Shown: one piece after another, positions 22,670 to 34,849 of the stretch
How positions within the stretch are numbered: position 1 is the first letter of the stretch
Layout: each line of letters starts with the position of its first letter
Program-made: the position numbers and the translations under genes
Origin: Symbiodinium natans
Taxonomy: Eukaryota > Sar > Dinophyceae > Suessiales > Symbiodiniaceae
DNA length: 64,000 nucleotides
Reading direction: 5' to 3'
Assembly (NCBI GenBank): GCA_905221605.1
Contig: CAJNDS010002131.1
Span: forward strand, 261,001-325,000
The notes under the pieces: model-generated
Told to the model about the DNA's origin: nothing
The model's database searches: none
The model's input: the letters and a program-made list of their open reading frames with translations, nothing else

Positions 22670-23040
22670 CACACAAAGCACCAAGACACCCCAACAGCAA
22701 TCCACAACAGATCACCAGTTTCGACCGCCATGTCTCCCCCTCGGCTGCTAGTGCCCTCCTACCTGCACAATGCTCTGCTATGTGTCGGCTGCTCTCCTCT
22801 CTTGTTTGGTGCACGGACATGGTTGGCGGGACCCATTCGTAGCACCAAGACACCCTAACAGCTATCCACAACAGCTCACCAGTTCTCGTCACCACCATGT
22901 CCGGCTTTGTTGACGTGAGGGCGCCGCTGTGTTCGAGTCACTGACTCCCTTGGAAGGGGGTGGGCTATAGCACCAAGGAGCGGCACCAACACACCCGAAC
23001 AGCCATCCACAACAGTTCACCAGTTTCGACCGCCACCTCC
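22670..23040. repeat. three direct copies of a ~60-bp sequence
   Basis: Copies at about 22677, 22841 and 22978 share CACCAAGACACCC, AACAGC, ATCCACAACAG and TCACCAGTTTCGACCGCCA-like blocks with spacing 164 and 137 bp. Confidence 0.8.
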
Positions 23041-24298
23041 TGCCTCGACTGCGTCTAATTACATGCACATAATTAGTGTCTTCACTTTGCTCGCGGTATG
23101 CATCGAATTAGTGCACCTAATTGACTTACCGGGGCCCCCAACAGCTACCTAGCAATTTAGGGTTTAGGGTTTAGGGTTTAGGGTTTAGGAGCTGTTTAAG
23201 GTTTAGGGCCTTTTCGGGCTGTTTCAGGGTTTGTGCTATTGGGGTCTTTCGGGTTTCGGGCTTTTGGGGCTTCAGGACATTGGGGTCCTTAGGGCTCTTG
23301 GGATGATTCGCCTTTGTTCCAGGATTTGTGTTAGGGCTTAGGGTTTAGGGTTTAGGGCTTTTAGGGCTTTTAGGGTGTTACGGCTTTTCAGGGCGGCTCG
23401 GGTTTTTTGTGGCCCTGTAGGCCTTCTTCAGGGTCGTAGGGCTTTTCGAGGTTTTCGGGGTTTGGGGCTGTTGCGGCTTTAGGGGTTTGTAGGGTTTTCG
23501 AGGCTTTGGGGTTCGGGTTTTGGGTTTGGGGTCGTGGGGACATGTTACCGGGTGAAGGGCTGTAGCCGCGAATGCGGGCCTCTTTGTCTCTTCGGGGAGA
23601 ATACGGGGCCCTTCGTGTGTTTCCAAACATGAAAAAACACAGAGTACAGGGCACAAACGCGAAAACGAATGTATCTGCCTCCCCTCTGTTATCCACCGTT
23701 TCGGGGCTTCGTTGCGGCATTGGAAGTTGTACCCGCCTGCCATTCAAGACAAGTAAACCCTAAACCCTAAACCCTAAACCCTAAACCCTAAACCCTAACC
23801 CTACACCCTAAACCCTAAGCCTCCCGGCATCCACCACTTGGCAACTAGCACTACTGCTGCTCGAACTCGCTTCTGCCATTGAAAGATGTTTCGAACCCGG
23901 GGTTCCAAACATTTTTCATGCAGCGATGTGGAGCTCCACGTTGTTGCGGCGGAGCTCGGTAGGGAGGGCGCTGCGCCTTCGATCGGCCCAAACTATGTTT
24001 GCCCGCCTCGTCCCAGTTTGGCCCAGTTTGAAGCGAGCAAAAGCGCGTGTAGATCGGCGCTCGTGGGCGCCACGGCCCCACCACAGCCGCAGGAAAGACC
24101 GTGCCAGGACCCCAAGTCGGGGAGTTGATGACATGATGTGTGGAACTTCAGGGCTAGGAGTTTAGGTTTTAGGGTTTAGGGTGTAGGGTTTAAAGTTTAG
24201 GGCTTGGAGGTTAGGAGTTTAGGGCTTAGGGGCTTAGGGCTCAGGGCTTAGGGGTCTTGGCCTCCTAACCCAAGCCTGAGCCTCCGACCCATCAGCAG

Positions 24299-24323
24299 CC
24301 TGCGAACCACTCCTGCAGCAGCT
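24299..24323 (-). CDS. candidate micro-exon
   Basis: Pyrimidine-rich acceptor ATTCTAGTTCTTCAG, then KLLQEWFA and GC donor CGCAG|GCTGC. Only 25 nt, so supported mainly by its acceptor. Confidence 0.3.
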
Positions 24324-24846
24324 TCTGAAGAACTAGAATGGGGTTCAGTGTTTAGGGTTTAGGGTTTAGGGCTTAGGGCTTGGGGCTTGGGGCTTGGGGT
24401 TTAGGGTTTACGGTTTAGGGTTTAGGGTTTAGGCGATTAGCTGACCTCTCGGACACTCTGCAGGGGACTGTCTGTGTCAAGTCTCTTCCCGCCGCTTCAT
24501 CAGTCCCTTTCCGAGCCCCCTCTGCAATGAACTAAGTAACATACAACAACTAAGTAACTTAAGACGACGTCATCACACAGTTTTTGGGTTTAGGGTTTAG
24601 TTTAGGGTTTAGGGTTTAGGGTCAAGTCCAAGCATTCACTAGTCAAGCTGCGTGTGAAGCGTTCCCCCTGGCAGTCACAGATCCACAAAAGTACTAGGAC
24701 CCAGAAGCTTCAACCCCAAACCCTGAAGCCTCAAAAGCCTAGAGCTCTCCACATCATCCACTCCAGCCCTGGGGCACTTAGTACCCCTATCCGCCCTTGG
24801 AAAGGACCCTAAACCCTAAACCCTAAACCCTAAACCCTGAACCCAC

Positions 24847-24924
24847 CGGAGGTCTCTGGCCTCCCTCCTCGCCCTCGAAGAGGGCCGGGGACAGGATCTT
24901 GAGATCCAAGCATTGGAGCAGCTC
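24847..24924 (-). CDS. coding exon, unknown gene
   Basis: Between CCCTAAA and TTTAGGG tracts. Acceptor CTGGTGCCAG, 26 codons (LLQCLDLKILSPALFEGEE then GGQRPP), donor CCG|GTGGGT. One other frame stays open, so the frame is probable but not certain. Confidence 0.55.
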
Positions 24925-24935
24925 CTGGCACCAGG

Positions 24936-25048
24936 GTTTCGGGTTCAGGGTTTAGGGTTTAGGGTTCAGGGTTCAGGGTTCAGGGTTTAGGGTTTAGGGT
25001 TTAGGGTTTAGGGTTTAGGGTTTAGGGTTTAGGGTTTAGGGGGAGGGG
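24936..25048. repeat. TTTAGGG/TTCAGGG array
   Basis: Right-hand tract of the 24847-24924 exon. Confidence 0.9.
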
Positions 25049-25256
25049 GGGGGAGGGGGGATTGTAGGTTCAGGGTTTAGGGCTTGGGGCTTAGGGGTTT
25101 GTGAGATGTTCTGTGTTGAAGATTTGGGGTGGGGGGGGGGGGGGGTAAGCAATCAAGCAGGGGCTGCCCAACAATCGTTCTGAAAGGACTTTGACAGACG
25201 ATCAATTTAAGACCTCAACCATGCAGCCCCCGAAGCCTCAAGCCTAATCCTTATAC

Positions 25257-25310
25257 CGCTGGGAAGGGTTTCGCGCCTCTGGCACGCCGTGCGCGGCATC
25301 TGGCATGAAC
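25257..25310 (-). CDS. coding exon, unknown gene
   Basis: Acceptor TTGCGCCCAG, 17 codons FMPDAAHGVPEARNPSQ plus two bases, donor G|GTATAAGG. A second Arg-rich frame is open. Confidence 0.45.
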
Positions 25311-25689
25311 CTGGGCGCAATGCGATTGTACTTGGGACCCCTTTTTGCATCCGGACTCCCATGGGTGCTGCCAGAAACTGCCCAAGCACAGGCTCCGAGT
25401 GCTACTGACTGGATTCCCATCCAACCCTAAGCGCGCCCCCCACCCACTGCCCAAACCCCAGTCCCCAGTCCCGACACCCTATAAACTAACCTCAACCCAA
25501 AAACTGCCTAAAACCCTGCAATCCCTGAAGCCTGCCAAGAAACTGCCCCTCCTCCCCCCCCTTTTCTGGGCCAACAGAAACAAACCAAAAAAAGACCCTT
25601 GTCTTATCCTCAACCCTGGCACAGTTCTCGAAGTCTCAAACTCATGCCGATGTATCTACAACCTGAATCCCCATGTCTCTACAAGCTGA

Positions 25690-26004
25690 ACTCCTAAACC
25701 CTGAACCCTAAACCCTGAACCCCAAACCCTAAACCCTGAACCCCGAACCCTAAACCCCAAACCCCAAACCCAAAACCCTAAACCCCAAACCCCAATAAAC
25801 CCCAAACCCTAAACCCAAAACCCTAAACCCTAGCCCTAAACCCCAAACCCCAAACCCCAAACCCTAAACCCCAAACCCCAAACCCTAAACCCTAAACCCT
25901 GAACCCTAAACCCTGGCCCTAAACCCTAAACCCTAAACCCTAAACCCTAAGCCCTAAGCCCTAAGCCCTAAACCCTAAACCCTAAACCCTAAACCCTAAG
26001 CCCT
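25690..26004. repeat. CCCTAAA/CCCCAAA array
   Basis: About 315 bp; variants are clustered rather than random. Confidence 0.92.
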
Positions 26005-26021
26005 TGCGCCGCGGCGCAGAC

Positions 26022-29000
26022 CGGCGTCGGCCGCCGAGGCGGCCTCCGCCCCCTCGCGGCGCAGGGGCAGGAGCCGAAGCGTCCGGAGCCGCCTGAGGTC
26101 GTTTAGGGTTTAGGGTTTAGGGTTTAGGGCTTAGGGCTTAGGGCTTAGGGTTTAGGGTTTAGGGTTTTTTTGTTCTTATGTTTTGTGTAGAGTCTCTATG
26201 TTACAGGGTTCTTGGCTTTTGTTTTTTAAATCTACTGTTTGCTTAGGGACGCCTTTTGTTTTTTAAATCTACCGTTTGCTTAAGGACGCCCCAGCAAAAA
26301 ACAAGATAGTACTCCCCGTATTACCCTTTTTCCATTGTGCATAGTGCATTGTGCGTTGTGGATTGCCCTTGTGCAATTGCATTGTCCAGTGTGCATTATT
26401 TTCTGCATTGTGCGTTCTGCATTGCGCATTGTGCATGATGCACTGTACACTGTATTGTCCATTCTGTAGTGTGCACTCTCCATCGTACATTGCATCGTGC
26501 ATCTGTGCATCAATGTGCATTGTTGTGCATTTTGCATTGTCGATGTCAACATGACACAGTGAACAGCAGAATGCACAATAGACATAGAATGCACAGTGCA
26601 CATTGCACAAATGCATAATGCACGAAGAATCAATGTACAATGCACAATGTGCGTTGTGGCGTGTGCATTGTACATTGTACATTGTACATTGTACATTGTA
26701 CATTGTACATTGTGCATTGTGCATTGTGCATTGTGCTTGTGCATTGTGCATTGTGCATTGTGCAATGTGCATTGTGCATTGTGCATTGTGCATTGTGCTG
26801 CGCATTGTGCAATCTGCATTGTGCATTGTGAATTAGGGAAACTGTTTTTGCTTCTTCTGGTGTATTCTAAAGCAATTCGTAGATTTTGCAGGTTGCGATA
26901 GTTGTAGGGTTCTTGTGGGGTGTTTGAGGGTTTCTTGCAGGGTGAATAGGGTTTCAAGACCGCTTTCTTGCAGGGTTTTACACAGGGTCCTTGTAATATG
27001 TAGCATTTCTGATAAGGTCTTACAGGGCTTCGTTGTTTTTCTATATGTGTTTAAATAGGGTTTTGCAGGGCTTCTGCGGGTTAATAGGGTTTCATGAGGT
27101 TTGAATTGGTTGTAGGGCATTCAAGGGTTTGACAGGGTTTTCTACGTCTGTATAGGGTTTTGGGTTTTTCGGGAATATAGGGCGTGCAGCGTTTAGGGTA
27201 GGATCTGGTTTGGGGCTCTAGGATTTCTTGGGCTTCAGGGTTTAGATCTTTAACATTCAGGGGCTTTTGGGGCTCTAAGGTTTCAGCGTTTTAGGGTTCA
27301 GGGCTTTGGGTTTTTAACCTAGCAACCCCCAAAACAAGGCAAGGTGCTCTGTACTTCTGGTATGCGCCCCCGGAGGATTTAGGGTAGAGGGTTTTCAGGA
27401 TTTCCATGTTAGGAGACTATCTTTCTCCATACTTGGCAACCCCTCGCAGTTAGTAGTGACAGAGATGATAGAAGACAATCCGACATCCCGCACCCAAAAG
27501 ACCTCGACCCCAAACCCTTAATGCCGCAAACCCTTAAACCCTCCTTGGAGGTTCATGGGTAGCTATACACAGGCTGAGAAGCACCCTAAATATAGGGTTA
27601 TTCGCAAAGTTACCCTGCTTATAGTCCTACTTCAACTACAGTACCCCTGAACCTCCGAGTATAAAGTAGTATAAACCTCTAGACCTGAATGGGCCTGAGC
27701 TTGGCAGCTGTGGTCTCCATTCCCGAAAGATCCTGCTTTGTGCAGGAAGAAGAAGTTGTGAGGGGTTGGGTCTGAGGGTTTGCGCTTGAATGGCCGAGGT
27801 TAAATTAGGTTTCAGGCTTTAAGGCTTAGACGGGTTCGGGTCATGAATCCTACATCTACTGTTTGCTTCAGAACCCCCCAAAACATTGAAAGATATTCTT
27901 CCTCGTGGAGTTGGTGTAGGGATTATTATCCTTTATGTTGGGGGGGGGTTCTGAAGCAAGTAGTAGTAAGCCCTCGATCACCTGGGACACCGCAGAAAGG
28001 GCAGTTCCAGGGTGAGTAGTGGCTGCTTATAGTAGCATAAGATTCAGATACCCCCCTTTTATAACGGAACTACCCACATTGTACTGGAAGCAACTTTTCC
28101 GAAACCCTACGCTCCGTGAAATGAACATCTGATTTCTATACCCTGAACCCCTATATTCCGCTTAGAACCTGAATAAAAGTAAGCATTGCTCCCTCGGGCT
28201 TAAAAAAAATAAGCACAAAAACTCGATAGCGACCCTGAAACTGTCCAGGCCCCTAAACCCCCTAAATCCTAAACCCTAAACCCTAAACCCTGAACCCCGA
28301 AGGCTCACCTGTGCCCCGCTGCCATAGATCAGCCGATACCTCAGCTCCGCACGAAAGGCAGGCTTTGAGTGTTTAGGGTTGACGGTTTCGGGCTTGGGGC
28401 ACATTGCAATCCTCAAACAACCAGAGACCCTAAACCCTAAGCCCGAAACCCCAAACTCCGGTGCTTGTCTGTGGGAGGACCTGTCTTATGCCCGGGGTCT
28501 AACTCCTGAGCCCCCGAAGTTCCCAAAAAATGTAGGGCTTGGGGTCATGAGTCCAGCTCACAAAGTCAGAGCTCTTTTTTGGTCTGCGCGCCCGGGGCGG
28601 CATTTTAGCAGGTACTGCAAAACGGGACAATGATGTGGATTGGGCCCCGATAATTATTCCTAAACCCTAAACCCTAAACCCTAAACCCTAAACCCCTAAA
28701 CCCTAAACCCCTAAACCCCTAAACCCTAAAGCCTAAACCTGAATCCAGAGGCCAGGCAGCGCCAGAGACAGCGCCCGACGTAAGAACACGATGTCTGTCA
28801 AACGATTGGCCTGCGAGGCTTGCGACCCTAAACCATAAGCCTTTAGGGTTTAGGGTTTAGGGTTTAGGGTTTGGGGTTTGGGGTTTGGGGTTTAGGGTTT
28901 AGGGTTTAGGGTTTAGGGTTTAGGGTTTAGGGTTTAGGGTTTAGGGTTTAGGCTAAATCCTAAACCCTTAACCCTAGACCCTAAGCATTCCTCGTCAACC

Positions 29001-32000
29001 TGTTCACGAACTGAGGTTTTGAACTCTACGTCCGCGGCTTGGAGACTCCGACACTGCCCATAAGTACGACGATAGGGGCCTTAATAATTCGAATAGGGTC
29101 GGGGTTTAGGGTGTTGGGAGGTATTATCGTCTATATAGGGACCATCAGGGAATACTATTCGTAAATATTCCGAGCCCTATAATTATTCGTCAGGAAGTCG
29201 GGTTTGGGGTCAGACCAGCCCTACTGCGGTACTCGGTCACGGAGGGGTCACTGATTCATCAGAACCCTAAACCCTAAACCCTAAACCCCTAAACCCTAAA
29301 CCCTAAACCCTAAACCCTACATAGACGCTCCCAGCACAAGGCCCGCTTTTGCTGTGCGATCCCATTAGACTGCGTGGCGAAACGTCGACCCTCCGAATAT
29401 GGCCCTGGTGCTGCCTTAAGGGTCTTCAAAAGGGCCTCCGAAACGCAAGGGCACAAACTTACGGGTCCAAGGGACAACCCCTAGAATAGGGGCGTCGGTA
29501 GGGAGTTGGACCCTTGCTCTAAACCCTAAACCCTTTTGCAGCTAAACCCTAAACCCTAAACCCTAAACCTCTCTGGTGAGGCCAGAGTTAAAGTTGGAAG
29601 CGTCTGCCTCCGACATGCGCTGCAGAACGACGAGGAGCACTTCGAAAGCGCTTTCTTGGGTCCTGGGCTAAGGATGGCTCTGGAACCCTAAACCCTAAAA
29701 GCCCTAAACCCTAAACCCTAGGCAGCGGCACCCTAAACCCCGAACCCCCTAAACCCTTACCTACTCGTCCAGTTTTGAGGGCTTTGGGTTTTGGCTCCCC
29801 TTCTTGAAGACCAGGGCCTTACTTACAACCAACTAGCGCGCCACGTGGACCTTCGAGGAGGACACCCTCCTACACTCCCTCAAGGTTCCCCTCAAGGTTC
29901 CCCTCAAGGTTCCCCTCAAGGTTCCCCTCAAAAACTTAATCCCTTTCAGGGTACTTTGAAACTTCCTGCGAGTGGCAACTCAGGGGAGCGCGACACGGGG
30001 GATCGCGTTTGGATCTTTGGGGCTATAACCTACTGGTTCTTAGCTAGTAGGGAATGAGGGAACTGGACACCTCACATCGCCTATATACATATATACAATG
30101 TATATATACATATATATATCTCTCTCTACTGGTTCTTAGTAGGGTGTATATATATATATATCCCTACTAAGAACCAGTAAGAGGAACTATGCGGGTTATA
30201 CTGCACCTCTGACTCGACTGGCCAACTCGATGGTCAAAACTCACACGTATCAAAACCATGGTAAAAAAAAAAACTATTGCATTTTTTTGTATGGGAACTT
30301 CATCCCAAAACTTGAGCCCTAAACCCTAAACCCCAAACCCTAAACCCTGCACCGACAACCCTAAGCCCTACACCGACAACCCTAAACCCTGAACCCTGAA
30401 CCCTTAACCATAAAACCTAAACCCTAAACCCTAAACTCCCTAAACCCTAACCCCAAACCCTTCAGTGGAGAGGCTTCACACCCAGATGGCGGAGCGTGGC
30501 AGGCGCCAGCCCGACGAATTCAGAATGGAGGTAGCCTCGGTGGCAGAGCTACGTAGGGTTTAGGGTTTAGGGTTTAGGGTTTAGGGTTTAGGGTTTAGGG
30601 TTTAGGGTTTAGGGTTTAGGGTTTAGGGTTTAGGGTTTAGGGTTTAGGGTTTAGGGTTTAGGGGTCGTAGGGTTTAGGGCGATAGGGGTTGCAGGGTTTA
30701 GGCTTTTTGTGGTTCAGGGTGCTTGGGTTGAGGGCTTCGGGTTCCGGGGCAAGGGTTTTTTAGGATGATGATGATTATTCTCATTATTAGTATTAGTATC
30801 CTTACTATTATTGTTATTACATTTATGAATATTATATTCAATACTAGTAACTGTTTTTTGGGGTTCCGGGTGTCATAACACTGGAGGCTTCAGGCCTGGA
30901 GCTTGGGATGTTCCCCGTTTTTCCCTAACAGTCCTTGATCGGGATTGCTATAATCCCTTCTAAGGACTGTTCTAGACCCAAAAAAGAGCCCAATACCCCT
31001 TAATTCAGCAATATGCCTTAAATTATATTAAGGGCCCCTATATAATTTAGGGTATATTCCTTAATTGAGGGGTATTGGGCTCTCTGGGGACCTGGGAGTA
31101 ACCTAGGAATAAAAAGGGTGCCCTTTTTGCTTATAAGGGGATTATAAAGGAACCCCAACCCTCAAAAATGGAAAGAGGGGCCGACTCCCGGTCCAAGTGT
31201 TAGTAGAAGGGGGAGATCATCCCAGCTCAGAGCCGTGAACCCTAGGCCCTAGGTCCCCCAAAAACTGGCACCCGCGTGACGGAGGCCCTCGTGGAACTCA
31301 GCGAGCAGTTCGGGCGTGACCACGCTCTTCATGTCCACCTCCTCGGGGGCACACGTCAACTCACGGAAAACTTTAATAAAGTTGGAGCATCCTTATCCGC
31401 ATACCCCAAACGGTCTACTACAGGGAATCCCAGCTCAATCCTTAAACCATGTCCCAACTTTCAGGAGTTTAGTGTCGGCTTTTAGCCGAGGAGCTGACCA
31501 CTACCGGGTAGGACGGACCTTTCGCAGCCCTAAGCCCTTCGACGGCCCCCTCTCGCTCTCACGTACTCGGTCCAGCTGTCGGGCGCGTCATAAGCCTAAA
31601 CCCCAATACCCCCTAAAGACCCCAAGCTTAGAGGACCAGGCCAGAGATCCCCATAGGCCCACTTAAGGAACCTCAAATGTCTGAAGCAAAACCTACTGGT
31701 TCTGAGTAGGGGGCGAAGGACTTCGGCACCTTATGTCCTCCCTTTGTAGACGCTGTAAGGGGTTTTAGGGCTCAGCGTTTATGTTCATGGTGCAATCTTC
31801 TGAGGCCGGAGGCCTGAGAGGTTTGAGATCCTGGAACCTTGCAAAGTTACCCCTACCCCGCCAAAATACCCTAAACCCTAAACCCTAAACCGTAAACCCC
31901 AAACCAACCGGTGTCCCGCGGCGGCCGATGCATCAGGGTCAGAAGCGCATGTTGCTCCCTGCCCGCCCCCTTCCCCCTACCCGCCTCCCCCCCGTGCCCC

Positions 32001-33175
32001 CGCGGCCGGATATTCTTAGGGGTTCAGGGCACTGGGCAACACACAAACAAACACAAACAAGCCCCAAACAAACACAAAAAAAACACACGAACAACCAACA
32101 CAATAAAAACACAAAACAAACAAACGAACGAACGGACACACACACACACACACAGAGACGAACGCACACAAGCGCACTCACACCCACATCCACAGGAACC
32201 AAGTCCGAAGAGCCTTTTGGAGATTTAGGAGAGTATCTGGGGATGTTCCCCCTTGTATGGGCCTAAGACGAGATTATGAAAGGAGGGGGGTACTATAATC
32301 CCTATTAAGGACTGCTAGTACAAGGAGGGAGCCCCAGGGATTTAGGAGTCCAGGGTTTAGGGTTTAGGACAGCTAGGTTTGGGGGAACCCAAAACACCAA
32401 ACCCCAAACACCAATTCCCAAACCCCGAACCCTAAACCCGAAACCCTAAACCCTTTTTCCCAAAACCCTTTTTCCCAAACCCTAAACCCCAAGCCCCAAA
32501 CCCTAAACCCCAAACCCTAAATCCCAAACCCCAAACCCAAACCCTAAACTCCAAACCAGAAACCCTAAACCCCAAACCCTAAACCCCAAACCCTAAACCC
32601 TAAACCCCAAACCCTAAACCCTAAACCCCAAACCCTAAACCCTAAACCCTACAAAAAGGCCGTGCCAAGCAGCTGAGGGCGCCTGGAAGCTGCGCGGGGG
32701 CTCCAGCCACTGCCCGTCAGCGGCCCTGAGAGGTCAAAACCCCCAACTTTAGGGTTTAGGGTTTAGGGTTAGGGTTTAGGGTTTAGCGTTTAGGGTTTAG
32801 GGTTTGGGGTTTGGGGCTTGGGGTTTAGGGTTTAGGGTTTAGGGTTTAGGGTTTGGGGTTTGGGTTTAGGATAAGAGGTCAACCCCTCCCCCCCCCCCCC
32901 GCCCCAATCACAAAAAAACACACGGGATAAGACCGGATTAGAGTTTAGGGTATAGGGTTTAGGGTTTAAGGGTTGAGGGTTAAGGGTTTAGGGTTTTAGG
33001 GTTGTGCAAAAGGGTTTTAGGGTTTAAGGGTTTAAGGGTTTAAGGGTTTAGGGCTTCGGGTGTAGCCCGAAGCCCAAAGCCGACAGGCTCCATCGCAGCT
33101 GTGGGGCAGGACGCACTTCTCCGACTGCAGCTGCTGCCAGATGTGGTTTTCCGTGCCTGGCACCGAGGGAGCCGC
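26022..33175 (-). CDS. multi-exon gene of unknown function (about 13 mini-exons, ends not found)
   Basis: Minus-strand exon candidates, mostly in compatible phase: 33175-33081 (ENHIWQQLQSEKCVLP), 32725-32671 (ADGQWLEPPRSFQAP), 31958-31905 (CASDPDASAAAGH), 31341-31276 (VVTPELLAEFHEGLRH), 30535-30482 (ILNSSGWRLPRSAIW), 29662-29569 (FEVLLVVLQRMSEAD), 29414-29331 (YSEGRRFATQSNGIAQQ), 29053-29000 (AADVEFKTSVREQ), 28810-28739 (IVFLRRALSLALPGLW), 28614-28562 (YLLKCRPGRADQ), 28362-28309 (FRAELRYRLIYGSG), 27732-27695 (LSGMETTAAKL), 26092-26022 (LRTLRLLPLRREGAE). Several borders are canonical: CAG|GTGAGC at 28309, TTT|GTGAGC at 28562, CAG|GTTGACG at 29000, CAG|GTTTAGG at 28739 and a pyrimidine-rich acceptor before 27732. 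The 31341 and 30535 exons join as GC-AG with a shared GC. The 30535-29662 and 28614-28362 joins do not fit cleanly, so an exon may be missing or two genes may be involved. The island at 30482-30535 is also open on the plus strand. I recognise no domain. It lies downstream of the coiled-coil gene on the same strand. Confidence 0.6.
26326..26834. repeat. heptanucleotide satellite TTGTGCA / TTGTACA
   Basis: About 500 bp. The left half is degenerate; 26667-26715 is pure TTGTACA and 26715-26830 pure TTGTGCA. All six frames stay open because seven-base units cycle through phases without stops. Confidence 0.92.
27543..27660. mobile_element. MITE-E-like element
   Basis: Ends CTTGGAGGTTCATGGGTA and TACCCCTGAACCTCCGAG are inverted; AT-richer interior. 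Confidence 0.6.
28845..28956. repeat. TTTAGGG array with TTTGGGG cluster
   Basis: Right-hand (acceptor-side) tract of the 28739-28810 exon. Confidence 0.9.
29880..29930. repeat. 12-bp minisatellite CAAGGTTCCCCT
   Basis: Four perfect units. Confidence 0.85.
30555..30664. repeat. TTTAGGG array
   Basis: About 15 near-perfect heptamers. Confidence 0.92.
30905..31088. mobile_element. adjacent MITE-B (30905-30972) and MITE-A (30983-31087)
   Basis: The MITE-B part starts GGGATGTTCCCC with CTAACAGTCCTTGATCGGGA and reads back to AAGGACTGTT. MITE-A has inverted ends AGAGCCCAATACCCCTTAAT / GGGGTATTGGGCTCT around a TTAAATTATATTAAGG core. MITE-D-like sequence follows directly (31086-31195). Confidence 0.65.
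32239..32336. mobile_element. MITE-B element
   Basis: Starts GGGGATGTTCCCCCTTGTAT, ends TATTAAGGACTGCTAGTACA then GGGAGCCCC. It lacks part of the left inner arm. Confidence 0.6.
32395..32651. repeat. CCCTAAA/CCCCAAA array
   Basis: Donor-side tract of the 32671-32725 exon. Confidence 0.9.
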
Positions 33176-33799
33176 CTTTTGAAAGTAAAAGGGTTTAGGG
33201 TTTAGGGTTCAGGGTTTAGGGTTTAGGGTTTAGGGTTTAGGGTTTAGGGTTTAGGGTTAGGGTGGCCGGTTCCCAGCTCAGCCGGGTGCAAGGGGTTGTG
33301 GGTTGACAAGGGGCCTAGGGGTCCCGATCACCCATCATACCCTAAACCCTAAACCCTAAACTCCTGAACCCTGAGTCGAAACTCTAAAGCCGGGTCCCCA
33401 TTTTGGAGTTTCGAGCTTAGGGCTGTAAGTTTGGGGTTTAGGGTTTGGGGCTTTGGGCAAGTTTAGGGTTTAGGGTTTAGGGCAAGTTTAGGGTTTAGTG
33501 TTTAGGGTTCCCCTGATTCCTCAAGAGACCTGAATTCGTGGAATCTGTGCACGACGCGCCGAGCCAAACCCACATGCCGCTTCTCCGGAAATCCCCTGGC
33601 TTTGGGCTTAGCATCTCAGGGGTCAACCTCCTGATTCTTCGTTGGGGGAATGAGGGAATTGGGCACATTGCATCCCCCCTTAGATAAGGCCCCTTAAGGA
33701 GTCATGCAGGGTACCGAACTCCCTTGTCAGTTCTGAGAGGGTTCATCAATGTAATGTTTTGGGGCCCGGTTCGGGGTTTGTGCTTTGGAGGTGCCGGGC

Positions 33800-33938
33800 G
33801 TTTTCTAGGTTTTAGGGTTTAGGGTTGTTGGGTTTAGGGTTGTTGGGTTTAGGGTTTAGGGTTTAGGGTTTAGGGTTTAGGGTTTAGGGTTTAGGGTTTA
33901 GGGTTTAGGGTTTAGGGTTTAGGGTTTAGGGTTTAGGG
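33800..33938. repeat. TTTAGGG array
   Basis: About 16 near-perfect heptamers after three TTGTTGGG-type units. Confidence 0.9.
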
Positions 33939-34262
33939 CGCTTCCCCGGCTTCCAACGGCCGCCTCCGAAGAAGTCGCTGCTCAAGCTGCTCCCGCCGCC
34001 CAGATCCTCGGGCGGCTCGAGACCCCGACAAATCCTCAAACGACCCTAAAAAAAGCCTAAAGCCCCAAACCCTAAACCCTACAGGTTTAGGGTTTAGGGT
34101 TTAGGGTTTAGGGTTTAGGGTCTAGGGTCTAGGGTCTAGGGTGAAAGCCCTTTTTTTCCAACCCCGAATCCCTGAACCGGGCCCCAAAGCTTTGAGGCAG
34201 AGGGTCGAGGAGTCGGCTGGGGGCTTGAGATCTATCTTGTGAGGGTTTATAGGTCCCAGATT

Positions 34263-34360
34263 GGGATGTTCCCCCTTATGCTAACAGTCCTTAATAGCGA
34301 TGATAGTACCCCCTATTACAATCCCCATTGAGGACGGTTAGTATAAGGGGCAACATCCCA
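34263..34360. mobile_element. MITE-B element, complete palindrome
   Basis: GGGATGTTCCCCCTTATGCT with AACAGTCCTTAATAG on the left and CATTGAGGACGGTTAGTATA then GGGGCAACATCCC on the right, around TAGTACCCCCTATTA. Confidence 0.75.
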
Positions 34361-34849
34361 AGTCCCAGAACCCAAAACCCTGCGTGCCCCGCGGCGCCCC
34401 CCAAAAAGACACCTCAGGACTTGAGCTTTCCCATATTGGGGCACCCCGAACACATCCCAACTATATCCCGGATTGCGGGAACCCCCCCAACTTTCGGAAG
34501 CCCCCACACATAGGTCTAAACCCTAAACCCTAAACCCTAAACCCTAAACCCTAAAACCCTAAACCCTAAACCCTAAACCCTAAAACCCTAAACCCTAAAC
34601 GTCTTGTTGGGTCGTGATCGAAGGTCGTGGGGCCCGACCACACGCACTCATCCTGCCCTTCCTTTTTTCGTCCGCGCGGCGGCTGAAGACCGTCCTCCAT
34701 CTAGGCCCTAATCCCTAAAGACCCCTAAAAACCCTCAAAAAAACCCTAAAACCCCTATAAACCACAGAAATAACCTTATGAACCCCACAAAGAACCTATA
34801 GATCCCCTACTAAAAATACTCAAGCCTTTTTGCCCGAAACCCTACAGCC

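Noticed and set aside
22168-22842. 224-codon plus-strand frame as a gene
   Set aside because: Low-complexity start, no recognised motif, and its 3' part overlaps a direct-repeat family.
26269-26957. Cys/His/Met-rich metal-binding-like protein
   Set aside because: Product of the TTGTGCA heptamer satellite; all frames open.
33940-34030. GC-rich island (DFFGGGRWKPGKR on minus) as an exon
   Set aside because: Its flanking tracts have the intron-like rather than exon-like orientation, both strands are open, and no clear acceptor was found.
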